Source: Sinotaia quadrata | Taxonomy: Eukaryota; Mollusca; Gastropoda; Architaenioglossa; Viviparidae | Direction: 5' to 3' | Length of the DNA stretch: 64,000 nucleotides | Assembly (NCBI GenBank): GCA_028829895.1 | Contig: CM054184.1 | Location: 26,739,201 to 26,803,200 of the forward strand | Shown here: piece by piece, positions 1-11,470 of the stretch | Layout: every line of letters begins with the position of its first letter | How positions within the stretch are numbered: position 1 is the first letter of the stretch | The notes under the pieces: model-generated | The model's input: the letters and a program-made list of their open reading frames with translations, nothing else | Told to the model about the DNA's origin: nothing | The model's database searches: none | Made by a program: the position numbers and the translations under genes

Positions 1-253
1 ATTTAGCGCTGCCTTAATTTGACTTTTGCATTGTTTTGATCTGCTTCAGACCACAATGACTACACTACTGTACTCTGTCAGATCATTTTGGTGTGTGTGT
101 CCAACATTATCATCGAACTTATCAGTAAATGTGTTGCTGTAAGTTTATTCCTGGGGGGTTTAGTCTGAATGTTTGTGAGTGTGTGAGAGAGAAAGCATAT
201 TATTCATCTGGATAAAGAATAATTTATTTTGGTTTTCACTATTGTCTACTTAC
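1..253. other. intron of the left-edge minus-strand gene, part
   Basis: This is AT-rich sequence with a short imperfect GT run near 165-190. It lies downstream, on the minus strand, of the splice donor at 248-253, so it is probably intronic. No exon or repeat array was recognised. Confidence 0.4.
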
Positions 254-390
254 TGTAGTAGTATGTAGCAGAAGACCTATGACCTGCTCAGAGGCAGTGC
301 CAACAATGGCCTGGCCAGTTATAACAGCATTAGACCTGGAGACAGAATTGCCATCTAAGCTTTGCACAGGTGAATGACTCACATCATCAT
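254..390 (-). CDS. internal coding exon of an unidentified acidic host protein (exon 3 of the model)
   Basis: On the minus strand a good acceptor (TTTGTTTCAG) precedes base 390 and a consensus donor GTAAGT (253-248) follows base 254. The exon is 137 nt. Joined to the exon at 2178-2385, which leaves one G over, it reads through 46 codons without a stop and ends in phase 0. The first residues are DDDVSHSPVQ and the last are VIGLLLHTTT. The sequence is rich in Asp, Ser, Val and Thr and has no membrane segment or recognisable fold. Shared phase, splice signals and strand with the next exon argue for a real gene rather than a chance ORF. The gene continues past the left edge of the window, so the product is partial. 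I do not recognise the family. The Ser/Thr/Gln/acid-rich composition would suit a disordered part of a nuclear regulator, but that is only a guess. Confidence 0.6.
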
Positions 391-1138
391 CTGAAACAAA
401 GGCATCAACAGTTATCAGCAGTCAAAGGATAACTGCCATTTTTAATGAAAGTGAAAAAAAGATGGTGCTGATCTACAGATTCAAGCAATTTTAAGACATT
501 TCATAAATTCACAATTTACAACAACAATTTATATTGCCTCTTGACTGATTAAAAATCATTATTTCCCTTGCAGAAAAATACTTGAAAGTCAGAAAACTAT
601 ACATTATGCAAAAGTTTACATCAAGAAAATTCAATTTCCAGAATTTTGCGTGCAAGGTTAAAATCTTTCAGTGGTCTAGAACACCATTTTATGATGAATA
701 CTAGTATGAAAATGTCACAGTTACTAAAGTACAATATTTTCTGAGGAACAAATTACTTTTACATCTTAGAACAGGACTGTTCATCCAAGCAATTACTCAT
801 ATAGTCATAATAGAGGTAACTTAACAGAGAAATGATATATGCATTTATTACAAATTATTTTTCAATAAAGCATGAGTATGTGGTTATATAGTTTTCCTCT
901 ATCATCAGCAACAAAGGTGCTTCTCTTCATAGCCAAGACATTTTTCATTTTATACCAGCAACTGCCTGAATAATTAGACTTGCAGTGAAAGCCTCAAAAC
1001 TCTTTGTATAAATAGTATGGTGTAAGTGAAATAAAAGACTAAAATTGAGGTTTGAATGTGAATAAACATAATCTTCTCTCTACAGTTTGTGCTGTTAACT
1101 GAAATAAAAATAATGATCAGTCTCAGAAGTGAGTAAAC
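391..1138. other. intron sequence, no repeat recognised
   Basis: AT-rich intronic DNA between the two coding exons of the minus-strand gene. Several aataaa-like strings occur, as expected by chance in such DNA. Nothing else could be supported. Confidence 0.4.
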
Positions 1139-1590
1139 AAAACTGTCTAGGGATTTTTACTTGTTTTAATTTGAATTCTAGTAATATAATAAACATAGTT
1201 CTATATGGAGATTTTTGCTTGTGCCAATGTGTACTCTAGTATTATAATAAACAGGGTTCTAGATGGAAACTTTAACATTGCTTAAATGTGTAAAGACTAC
1301 TAGAAATAATTGTATCAAACAGGGTTATTATTTTTTATTGCTCTAATGCATATTCTATCACTATAATAAACAGGTGTCTATGTGGAGATTTTTAATTTCT
1401 CTAATGTGTATTCTAGTCTTGTAAAAGAACAGGTGTCTATAGGAAGATTTTTAATTTCTCTAATGTGTATATTCTAGTCTTGTAATAAACAGGGTTCTAT
1501 ATGGAGATTTTTTAAAATTTCTCTAATGTGTATTCTAGTCTTGTAATAAACTGGGTTCTATATGGAGATTTTAATTGCTCTAACTTGTGA
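1139..1590. repeat. degenerate ~57-63 bp minisatellite
   Basis: About seven diverged units share the landmarks 'ataataaacaggg', 'ttctatatggagattttt' and 'taatgtgtattctagt'. The array lies in the intron between the two left-edge exons. Confidence 0.85.
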
Positions 1591-1739
1591 CACCTGAAGT
1601 GTTTACCCATTTACCTTCAGATTATTTATTATGAGTTAGCCACATTTAACAACTATGCTTTATTACATACTGCTGTATAGAAGAAAATCTTTGCCTTTTG
1701 ATTAGACCTGTATATTAAGAGAAGAGCAAATGATGGTGT

Positions 1740-2163
1740 GAAAAAATATATCAACAACTCGATACTCTAAGGAAAGTCCTAATGGTAGTTTAAAAAAAAA
1801 TATATCAACAACTCGATACACTAAGGGAAGTCCTAATGGTGGTGTAAAAAAATATATCAACAACTCGATACACTAAGAGAAGTCCTAATGGTGGTGTAAA
1901 AAAATATATCAACAACTCGATACACTAAGGGAAGTCCTAATGGTGGTGTAAAAAAATATATCAACAACTCGATACACTAAGGGAAGTCCTAATGGTGGTG
2001 TAAAAAAATATATCAACAACTCGATACACTAAGGGAAGTCCTAATGGTGGTGTAAAAATATAGATCAACAACTCGATACACTAAGGGAAGTCCTAATGGT
2101 GGTGTAAAAATATAGATCAACAACTCGATACACTAAGGGAAGTCCTAATGGTGGTGTAAAAAA
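1740..2163. repeat. 52-bp minisatellite, 8 copies, abutting a splice donor
   Basis: The landmark caacaactcgatac recurs at about 1752, 1806, 1858, 1910, 1962, 2014, 2066 and 2118, so the unit is 52-54 bp. Variation is mainly in an A-run. The array ends only about 15 nt from the exon at 2178-2385 and therefore occupies the first bases of the minus-strand intron just inside the donor. Confidence 0.95.
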
Positions 2164-2177
2164 CATTAAACACTCAC

Positions 2178-2385
2178 CATTGACATCATCCTCATCATTT
2201 CCTATGTCTGCATTTGCCAGAGCAACTGCCTCTTGCTCCAGCTCTGACACTTCATCATGTGGTGCCATACTGCCATCAGCTGTCAATGGCATCATAGAAT
2301 CATCATTCTGATCCACTTCTTCAAGGTCACCAGTTAGAACCTCCATGCCATCCATTGCTAGTTGGCTTTCTATGAGAGTAATTGC
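2178..2385 (-). CDS. first coding exon of an unidentified acidic host protein (exon 2 of the model)
   Basis: On the minus strand the acceptor TTTGCTTAG ends at 2386 and the donor GTGAGTG begins at 2177. The exon is 208 nt. One frame is open from end to end, and the likely start is the ATG at 2355-2353, which has G at -3 and G at +4. A second ATG lies three codons on. From that start the exon encodes 59 residues plus one base, which pairs in phase with the exon at 254-390. The product is very acidic (segments such as GDLEEVDQNDD and GNDEDDVN) and contains a Glu-rich stretch, SELEQEAVALANAD. There is no signal peptide, zinc-binding pattern or membrane segment. The frame also runs open upstream of the ATG to the acceptor, but the proposed first exon has a stop in that phase, so translation should begin here. 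The family is not recognised. Confidence 0.6.
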
Positions 2386-4740
2386 CTAAGCAAATATATC
2401 AAAAGAGTGTTGTCGATGAATTGCCTGGTAACAAGATCTTAAAAATTCCAGGAGGTGGTGCAAGCACACCCACCCACCACTATCATATAAGTGTGTGTGT
2501 GTGTGTGTGTAATTATAAAGAATTATATACACCACTATGCTAACAAATATTACCTATTAATACAGCTGTGCCTTTTTGTAGATGGTGCACTCAGAAAGTT
2601 ACAGTGCTAAACATGAAAATCTTTAATGATATTGATTTTCTGCCAAAACACTAATACTTTTCAAATTAATTTTATATAGCTTGGCCTGTTTACCTTAACT
2701 TTGGTGAATAGCAGTAGGAGGTACCTTTATTTAAATTTGAATACATTCTATTAAAGTCTACTACAGTTGTCTTGAATTTCTTGCTATATTTATTTATATT
2801 GGGAATTAAGGGGAAAGTATACATTTAAAATAGTACATTTATTTAATAATTGTCAATCCACTCTCAGTGCAGCAGTCTATGACGGGGAAATTCAAAGCAA
2901 TGTGAATAATTCTTTCAAAAAATAAAATTGCAAATTTAATAATAATTTCTCATGCAATTCCTGTTTTTAGATTTTTATTATACAACTGTGGAACTTCAGT
3001 AAAATAAAACAGTGACTTTAGTTAAGTTTTAACTGACCTTGACTAATGTGACATACTTATCTATATTCTCATGATTTTATTAAAAACTATAATTTCATTT
3101 AGCCCTTGGTTAATTAGATTAACTTGCAGGGCTTCATCCCTATTTTCATTTTTATTACCCTGGCCACTGGCATGAACTCCCTTGGTTTGTAACCAAAGTC
3201 AAGGTTGTTTACCCTCTTTAAGTGAAATCTTATACCCCGGCATATCTAAACTGGACAAGGTCCTTTTTTGTTAAGAAAAGTTAACATAAGTGATAAGATT
3301 GATTTAATAAGACAATGGGGAGGAAACCAGATGAGACAGCATTCCACGGTTGGATAGACATAGGGACTGTGAAACATTTCTAAGAAAACCCTAGAAACCT
3401 ACATTGTTTCTCCCACAGTTAGCATAAAACTGCTTCTGCAGTCAATTCTAAAATATCTACAAAAAAACTGTAAAAATATCTTTTAGACCAACTGTGGATG
3501 AACTGAGTTTTATACATCAGAATTGCTGGAAGTCTGGTGTTTCTTTAATTTAAACCAATGGAAACTATATTGTTTTATTTTGAAGCTCTGTGTTATATAT
3601 ACTTATATGTGCTTGTATATTTATGTTTAAATAAATCTGAGAATGAGTGGAACATTTGGTCCATCACCCTTTTCATTTCATCTGCAAACTCAGTTTGTCT
3701 GAATGAATGATGCACGTTAGCTAGATGTATCAGTACAAAAAGTATTTCTTAACATTTACTATCACTTCAGACTGGCAAACTAGCACTGAGAGGGAGAGTT
3801 ATAGGATTTTGGATTGACCAGTCCTTCCCATGGACAAAGTACTATTTATAACATGAGCTATAAGAGCAAACTTACTTCCCTTGCCTAACTTTAGATGCCA
3901 TAAATCACCATCTGCCCATCAGCAACAGACAAGCCTATTCAAATGTACCTTGTAAAAGATGGAATCAGAATTAAAATGAGAATATTGTGCCAAACCATGC
4001 ATAAATATTATCTAATGTTGGCAATTAATGTAGTATCATAACCAATTATAATTATATATCTCACTATTAATTGAATTTTACCTAGACATTTTATAATTAA
4101 TTGTTTCATTACTATTAGTGATTACATTTCCTTTTTGTTAGTGACAATTTACTTTTCCTATGTCTTGTCAAATGTCCTCCTAAGGAAATTTTTTGTCTTA
4201 AGAATCAAAAGGTTATATGTTCATAGAATATGTTAGGTGTCTTTGAACACATCTTTTATGTAAATTGTCCTTACTTGTAATTGCAAGGTGTCATGCATGT
4301 GGACTGAAAAGATGGGTTAACTCCAGCAGTGAAAGGGAAAATAACAGAAGTCTCTATTAGCCTTCTTGTCTTTCCCTCTATTCACATTCCACATAAACAC
4401 AAGCCACAACTAAGTATGATGAAGGAATAGATTTTTTTGCATTTGGAGGAAAATCATTCGAAGGGAGAACAACCCTTCTTTTGATTTCTATGCCCTTATC
4501 ATTACTGCTCCCTAGTGAACTGTTCCTCTTCAGTGACTGAGAGAAGTGCACTAATAAGAACAGCACACCATTGGCTGTTATATTGTGGATAGTGAACTTA
4601 TTAAAAAGTAGCAGTGCTCAACAAGAGAATTTTAATTGTTTTGTCTGTTTGTATGAAAGAAAATCAATCTTTATTTACAGCTTTATTTAAATCAATCTAG
4701 CCTACATTATTTTACAAACAAATTCACAGGCAACTACAAT
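2386..4740. other. probable 5' intron, AT-rich, mostly unrecognised
   Basis: Under the proposed gene model this belongs to a long 5' UTR intron. It contains a short (GT)n run at about 2492-2510. A stop-free minus-strand stretch at 4390-4536, preceded by a fair acceptor (TTCTCTCAG), might be a further exon, but I found no convincing donor in a compatible phase. No mobile-element protein or tandem array was recognised. Confidence 0.35.
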
Positions 4741-4753
4741 AATTGTACATTGG

Positions 4754-4829
<76 letters not shown>
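4754..4829. repeat. compound microsatellite (TA)n(GA)n
   Basis: About 18 TA dinucleotides pass directly into about 19 GA dinucleotides. This is a simple length-variable locus. Frames reading through it are spurious. Confidence 0.97.
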
Positions 4830-4831
<2 letters not shown>

Positions 4832-7800
4832 ACAGCAAATGTAATTGTAACTACAATAGCATAGTATATATAACTACAATAAATGTACAATTAGCCACCA
4901 TAAATATATATGTATGTTTATGTGAATGGCCGTAAAGACTTGAAAATGATGTGGGTGCGACTAAACCCAATTTTCAAAAATATAAAATATATAAATATAT
5001 TTATTCATTTACCAAAGAGACCTAAAAGTACACTTTATCATCAGAACGATTAACAGTCTCTTTTGTGTCTGTTTTTCCGAAATGCAAATGTGCAAATTCA
5101 TTTTCTTTATATTTCTCATTTGTTGTGTGTTCATTTTCATAGAGACTCATTTAGTTTGTTAATTATCTTTAGTTTTCTTATATGTATAGGTAATTTGTTT
5201 GACAATCTTGTGGCTTGTATGTGTAATAATTTTAAAGTTATTAAAACTTTTGTAAGATTCAGCATTTTGTTAAATCATTTTTTTATTGTTGTTAATAATA
5301 TTATACAATAATAATTATATCAATATATGTTAAAACACACAAATAATTCCCACAGCATATTATAATTTCCAATAGTAATTGTCAGAACTTTAAAAATTAT
5401 TTTAAAAAATAAGTTCATTATACAAGCTGGTTACTTTGACAATACTACAGCAGAATGCTTGAATAGTGTAAGAAACTTAGGCGTTTGATGCAAGGGAGAT
5501 AAAACAAAAAACTGTAATAATTAAAATGCCTATGTAATTACCTCCCTTGCTTTTAAAAACTTCACCACCACTACAGCTTATTTTTTTCCCGAAAGATTTA
5601 TAGAAGACCTAAAAAGTTATTTTTAAAATTCATAAAATGAATTTTGAACGTTATAACTATTCTTTGTTGTCAACTGTAAATTTGCAAAACAAATGTGATT
5701 CTTTTTTAAATTATTATTTGTTTATTATAACCACTGTATAAAGTGTATTGTGCTAATTTTGTATTACAGATTTCTTTACATTTTTCAAATTGAGTTTTGT
5801 TGTAAAGTTAATTTATTTTACACCTTACTTTTTAAATCAACATGACATCTAATTTCATTATTAACATTTCTAATTTTACAATAACATTTATATTCTCCCA
5901 ATTTTTTCTGTTCATGTAATATAGTGAAATATATAGATAGAAGGGTGAGAATTAACGATAACTAAAACATACACACTTATGTTTATATGTTGTGACTCAT
6001 TACAAGTAGTGTTTTTCACAAAGGAAGAAGTCCGAATAAATCTATATTCAAATTCTAAATGACAATTCTTTTTTATTATTTCAATTTAACATTCTTATGT
6101 AATTCAACAAATTACTCTCTTTAATTTGATTTATTTTCTTAATATCCACTTCCAACATTTTGCATTTTCTCTGTTTGCATGTAAGATATGGGCTAGCCTC
6201 CAAAGATGGGGTTGAAATCTAACATAAGCATTTTTATAAATCAAGAGTACTCTGCAAATTCTTTGAGATCCATATCTGTACAATACAGTAGGTCATCAAT
6301 AAAAGTAAAGAGAGTTTAATCAAGTGTACCTGAACTATTTCAATAAAATCTATTCTCCTGAATGTTATGAGTGTAACCTGGACATACAATCACATTATTT
6401 GTAGTTGTTTTGTTTTTGAAAGCAAAATATTCTTATTTAGCCTATTCACTAACTCAGTATTATTATAATAATAAATGAAAAACATGAGACTATTATATGC
6501 AGAATACTCATTACTCTCTAAACAAAACTGAATCAGTGAATGTAACTTTTAAAATTATTTTCATGTATAATGAACAACCGTAATTTTCTGGCATCAGAGT
6601 TCTTCGAGGTTTAAGATTAATCTACTTTATTCTATTCTGTTTCAAAAACTAAGACTCTATTTTTATAAAGCAAAGTGCATCTCATAATAAGCAATCTTTA
6701 AGTAAATCATTTAGTAAATTATTATACATTGCTAAAGCCTGCCTCTAAGTTGATTTACAAACTGAACTCAATGTACAATTACAAATAAATGACAAATTTG
6801 TTTGACATTAAGCTGTAATTTAAGATTTTATTAGATAGGGATTTATCACCCCCCACCCCCATCCAAGAGCAATGACATTAACATTTACTTTTTAATGTTT
6901 TAGTTTACCTCAACTGCACAACTAAAAAATGTTGAAATGAAATCATCTTGTCCATAAAACATATTTAATGACCATACTTTTATTGATTGTAAAAATACCA
7001 TAATGCAGACTTTAAAATATTTGAAAATGCCCATGCACTTGCAACTGACAGATTTGGATTTAATTAACTGTGCACTCTTTTTCAGTTTTTGTCTAAATAA
7101 GTAATAATAGCATATTATAATTTATATATATTTTATTTTCATATCATTTATTTACTTCAAAAGTAAATGTTAACATGTTTTGTGACCTCTATAATGGATT
7201 TTATAAAGACAATTTTGGTGTTTGTTCCACACACCTACAGTACCAGTCTATTAATGGCATAGTATTAGTAAGCAATTAGCAAATGAAAGTATTACTAATT
7301 AATGACATGGGAGACTGTATAAGTGTATTAATTTGTATGACGAATTTGCACACACACACAAAATAAAACTAATGTAATAGGTTTGAATACTCCTACATTT
7401 TGCAAAGTGAGTTAATTTCATTAGGTGTGTTTTACTTTTACATCAAACAACAGGAATCATTGTATTTATACAATTATAGGCCTAAGTCAATTGCAAATAT
7501 ACTAATACTTTTACTAATGTAAAATACCACAAACACTAGTTTGCATTAACCATTCATTAATAAAAGTTCTAAAATAGGAAAATATTTACAATGGTCTATC
7601 AATTTATAACTTGCACACGTGCCGCATACTAGTTATATGCAGCCAAACACAGGCACCTGTTAAATTGTGTTAATACTCAAATCTATAACTGCTTTACTAA
7701 CTGCATAAAAATGCGCACTTTTTTTTTTGAATGGGTCAAAATATAGTCCGACGCGATGGTTTTATATTTTGAAAAAATAAAATATTATATTCCATCCATT

Positions 7801-8094
7801 TCAAAAAGCAATCAAAATAGCATTCTTAATGTACTAGTACTACTACTATGTGAACTGCATGAAGCAAATTAGAGCAAGAGGTTGACGATAACGCGAATGC
7901 TCGAGTCGTCTTTCAGCAATGTTCTCCATGTTTATACAGTCAAAGCATGCCATCCGTTCAAATGATTTATATATACAATATGTTATTCCTGGAAGATAGA
8001 CAGTTCTCCGAGGAAGTACTAGCCAAACTTAGCAGTACCCCAATGACCCTTCCCAAGATACTTCTCCCAACAATTCCCATGAACACTGGGAAAA
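4830..8094. other. AT-rich unique DNA, no gene recognised
   Basis: Long AT-rich non-repetitive DNA with stops in all frames and no tandem array. A C-run occurs at 6849-6861. Under the gene model it is the remainder of the 5' UTR intron. The last 250 bases, from about 7860, become noticeably richer in CpG, consistent with the flank of a promoter. Confidence 0.35.
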
Positions 8095-8099
8095 CTTAC

Positions 8100-8140
8100 C
8101 CAAAATCCTCACGTCTGGACCGCCATGCACTGCACATCAT
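8100..8140 (-). other. candidate non-coding first exon of the left-edge gene
   Basis: On the minus strand a consensus donor GTAAGT (8099-8094) follows TTTTGG, and a CRE lies immediately upstream. No acceptor is seen in front, so this is proposed as exon 1, with a start site close to 8140 that is inferred and not seen. It carries a five-codon upstream ORF (ATG at 8126, stop TGA at 8114-8112) and an overlapping one starting at ATGATG near 8138. The second would terminate soon after splicing to the exon at 2385. The phase-0 frame into exon 2 contains a stop, so the exon can only be 5' UTR. Linking it to the downstream exons is an inference from strand, order and phase. Confidence 0.35.
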
Positions 8141-8144
8141 CGGA

Positions 8145-8152
8145 TGACGTCA
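8145..8152. promoter_or_regulatory. palindromic CRE (CREB/ATF site)
   Basis: The full 8-bp palindrome TGACGTCA lies a few bases upstream of the proposed minus-strand first exon. It is in a locally CpG-richer patch within otherwise AT-rich DNA. Full CREs near transcription starts are typical targets of CREB/ATF proteins. The position supports a promoter here, but no TATA box is evident and one 8-mer alone proves little. Confidence 0.4.
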
Positions 8153-8159
8153 TGACATG

Positions 8160-9042
8160 AAAGGAAAAGATAAACCCACCTCCATACCACATTATTAATA
8201 CTGCTATAACACATTTGGCAAAATAATAATACTTTTTTTTTCTCAAAAGGCTTATAATATTAAAATAGATTTTAATTTTTGAATACATCAACATAACATT
8301 TGTTTGGGGTCTCGTCTGTTCACGGATTACTCCACTGTCCGTAAAAATGCAACAAATGGAGTTATATACCTTTGACTACAATTCTACAATGCAAATTGCG
8401 TTATAGACAAAATCATAATTTAAAAAATAACAGATTCGACGTTTTGGATGAAATAGTCTTCTTCAAAACAATATATAATTTAAAAAAAAACGAAATGAGT
8501 AATCTTCGTTTATAAGTGCTCTTAATGTTTAAACAACTATGGTTTCAGTGACGTTTATTTTGTGTTTTTGTATGAGGAAAACAGAGTTGTTGAGTCGGCC
8601 AAAAAAATGTCCGACTCCTGAAATTTTAGCTGTCCGATTCCGGCTTCAGTTGTAGTTTATTACTAATATCATGTGGCATAAAATTGTATACTTATAATGA
8701 AATTGTCAAAGGTGTAAATAAATGAAGAAGTGATTCAGCTTTCATTTTTAACTGATTTTCAATCGTAGAATAATTTAAATACAAAATTTCGCAAGTAATT
8801 TTTGTTTTAGGCCTACCTCCGTTGCTTAAAATGTACTAAATTAATAATAAACAGCTACCTTGAGACGTTATTTCATTTTTTTAAAGTTTATTTTTACCCC
8901 TGCATGGTTCAAATGCGGATCTGCCTTAACATTGTCTAGTAAAATTTGAGTCTGAGTCGGGATATTTTTTACTGACTTCGATTCCAACTCCACAGATCTG
9001 TAGAAACTCATAAAAGTATGTAGTGTGTAGTGTTAGTAGGCT
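8160..9042. other. AT-rich unique DNA upstream of the proposed promoter
   Basis: AT-rich sequence without arrays. It contains related patches near 8595-8650 and 8945-8990 (gagtcgg, ccgactcc, gattcc motifs in opposite orientation). These may be remnants of one older repeat but are too short to classify. Confidence 0.3.
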
Positions 9043-9071
9043 CTGTGTGTGTGTATGTATGTGTGTGTGTG

Positions 9072-9129
<58 letters not shown>
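9043..9129. repeat. (GT)n microsatellite
   Basis: About 40 GT units with single interruptions (tatgtatg and gcgt). Confidence 0.98.
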
Positions 9130-9304
9130 TATACCCGGGAATATTTTCATTTTAAATTTATCCACTTAGAGGCATTGTAGTTGTCAGGTTGACTTTATTG
9201 AGGATATGACTGTAAATTCAATTACAAATTTTACAACATTCAAAAAGTTGTATTAACGTAAGCTGTAAAGAATAATTATTATTGACTAGATAATGTTCTT
9301 AATG

Positions 9305-9329
9305 TCTCTCTCTCTCTCTCTCTCTCTCT
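9305..9329. repeat. (CT)n microsatellite
   Basis: Twelve uninterrupted CT units. Confidence 0.95.
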
Positions 9330-9599
9330 GGTATAGTTTATAATTAGAAAACAGTTCAAGAAATGTGGTTACCTATGTATTCACTGAAAAGTGCATAGTT
9401 CTATAACCATTATTTTAAAATCATTATTATTAAGACCTTCTTCATATTATTTATCTTAGATTCAACTACAGTCTCATAAGGACATATGCATGTATTCTTA
9501 GTGTATTATGATCTTGTAGTGAGTTACATATTTTCTAGTATATTCTTATTATTATCATTTGATCTAGCAATGACTTTTCATGTGCACTTGCTATGTATC

Positions 9600-9965
9600 A
9601 ATACAATCTGAACTTGGAAATTGCACCCACTCAATTTCTAAACAACTTCATATGGTCCTTGCCATGATACTTCTAATTTGTTTTGGTGAAGAGGTGACAA
9701 CAACAGGCACGTACCGACTTTAATGTTACACTTTTGTCTAAAATCAGTTGCTGGGGTTTCACTTAGTGAAACCTGACATTCTATCTTTCTATTTACTCTC
9801 TGACAGATATCATATGACTGACAATACTGAATGACGTCCCCTGTCATACCTGACTAATAAAACTCAGCCTCCACACAAGCTATAGTTTTGCTTGTTCCAA
9901 GATGACCAGCAGTGCATAGGTCATAGGCAAAATGCAGCTTGTAAGCTCGATAGTTCAGAGGTATC
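9600..9965 (-). pseudogene. decayed, internally deleted Ty3/gypsy integrase fragment
   Basis: Read on the minus strand from about 9965, one frame gives the pattern of an integrase zinc-binding domain. It has a GHLGTSKT block, an FY-stop-SGMTGDV block where a Trp is normally found (an in-frame TAG replaces it), and then YCQSYDICQR, in which the first Cys is kept. The frame then jumps within about 25 residues to a C-terminal GPY/F module (VGTCLLLSPLHQNKLE, WQGPYEVV), followed by another stop. The whole catalytic DDE core (normally well over 150 residues) is therefore missing. No RT, RNase H or LTR was found beside it. The fragment ends at a 66-bp minisatellite. It is an old non-functional relic and is not closely similar to the intact element at 18.4-26.7 kb. 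Confidence 0.8.
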
Positions 9966-9980
9966 ACCAATAAACACTGA

Positions 9981-10240
9981 AGTCTATTTAAACTGCTTTT
10001 TAAAACAGTGTGTTCATAATCAAATGAAGACTGGTACTTTAGTCTATTTAAACGTAGACTGCTTTTTAAAACAGTATGTTCATAATCAAATGAAGACTGG
10101 TACTTTAGTCTATTTAAACGCAGACTGCTTTTTAAAACAGTATGTTCATAATCAAATGAAGACTGGTACTTTAGTTTATTTAAACGTAGACTGCTTTTTA
10201 AAACAGTGTGTTCATAATCAAATGGACTGGTACTTTATTT
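9981..10240. repeat. 66-bp minisatellite, about 4 copies
   Basis: The landmark agtctatttaaac recurs at about 9981, 10041, 10107 and 10173. From the second copy the spacing is exactly 66 bp. A plus-strand frame reads through it only because 66 is divisible by three. Confidence 0.95.
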
Positions 10241-10329
10241 AACAATGGCGTAATTGTCATCAAATACCGCAAACTTTGTCATTAATTGTGAATATTTAAA
10301 CAGTAGATTCTGCTCTTAAGAAAGCAGTG

Positions 10330-10830
10330 ATCACATAACATGGGATAATATATTCTTTACATCACCCAAATGTAACATAGGATAAGTGTATTCTTGACAT
10401 CATCTTGTCGCCATCAAATGTAATATGGGATAATTGTATTGTTGACATCACCCTGTCGTCATCACAGTATAAGCATATAAGTATAAGCATTCTTATTGTT
10501 ATCAAATGTAACATGTGAAAATTGCATTTTTGACACAGTCTTTTCGAAATCAAATGTAATTTTAGGAAAAGATATTTAACAAAGTAGTAATTATTGTCAA
10601 ATGTAATTTCAGGAGAAGATATTTAATAAAGTAGTAATTATTGTCAAATGTAATTTTATTAGAAGATATTTAACAAATGAGTAATTATTGTCAAATGTAA
10701 TTTTATTAGAAGATATTTAACAAATTAGCAATTATTGTCAAATATAATATGGGATAATAGTATTCTTGACATCACCTTGTCATCATCAAATGTAATCTTA
10801 GAAGAAAGTATTTCACATTGCAGTGTTCGT
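10330..10830. repeat. degenerate minisatellite, two related unit types
   Basis: Diverged units of roughly 47-70 bp carry 'atcaaatgtaa', 'gggataattgtattcttgacatc' and 'gaagatatttaacaaa' landmarks. The units are interleaved, suggesting a higher-order array that has decayed. Confidence 0.8.
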
Positions 10831-11470
10831 CATCAAATTTAACTTACAGTTTTTTTAGCTTCGTAATGCATTTTTACCAAATATAAACTAGACATTGAGA
10901 TAATATACTTTTTAATTGCAGAGTTCTTAATCGAAAATGAACATTATCTTCATGAAGATCCATATATCTAAACGGGCATGCCTTACTAAACAGCGCTCTT
11001 TGACTTTAATACCAGTTAACGTCGAAGTACTCTACACGGTCATGCCTTACTAAATAACACTCTTTGACTTTAATATCCTGTGAGTTCTCTGTCCTCTGCT
11101 AACGTGACAACTTGCTGAGTGTCTTGAAATATTACCTGAAGGCTAGGAAAACTGTATGTTCTGTAAGATATGCGACTATTCTGCAACCCTGAAATATTAA
11201 CCGAAGTCTAGAGAAACTGCACGCTCCATTAAGTACTATTCCACCTCAGTGTGAATTTGTAACTATTCCGAGGCAAACTGTATGCTCCATTCTCAGTGAG
11301 GATATGTGTCTATTCCTAAGCAAACTGCACGCTCCGTTAAATACTACTCCACCTCATGTGGTCATGTGACTATTCCTAACCCTATTTTCTAACTTTATCA
11401 CAGCTAGTTATATATAAATCTTTAATGCTTTTATGTCATAGAAATTTTTCAAGATATTTCGAACACGAAT
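10831..11470. repeat. weak degenerate repeats of 50-70 bp
   Basis: Phrases such as 'aaactgcacgctcc', 'ctattccacctca' and 'catgccttactaaa' recur several times between about 10970 and 11370 with many differences. This is an old tandem array. No coding signal was seen. Confidence 0.6.

Noticed and set aside
3872..3925. Minus-strand ATG followed by eight codons and a GTAAGT donor, as an alternative first coding exon
   Set aside because: Joining it to the exon at 2385 brings an immediate stop, and no intermediate exon was found.
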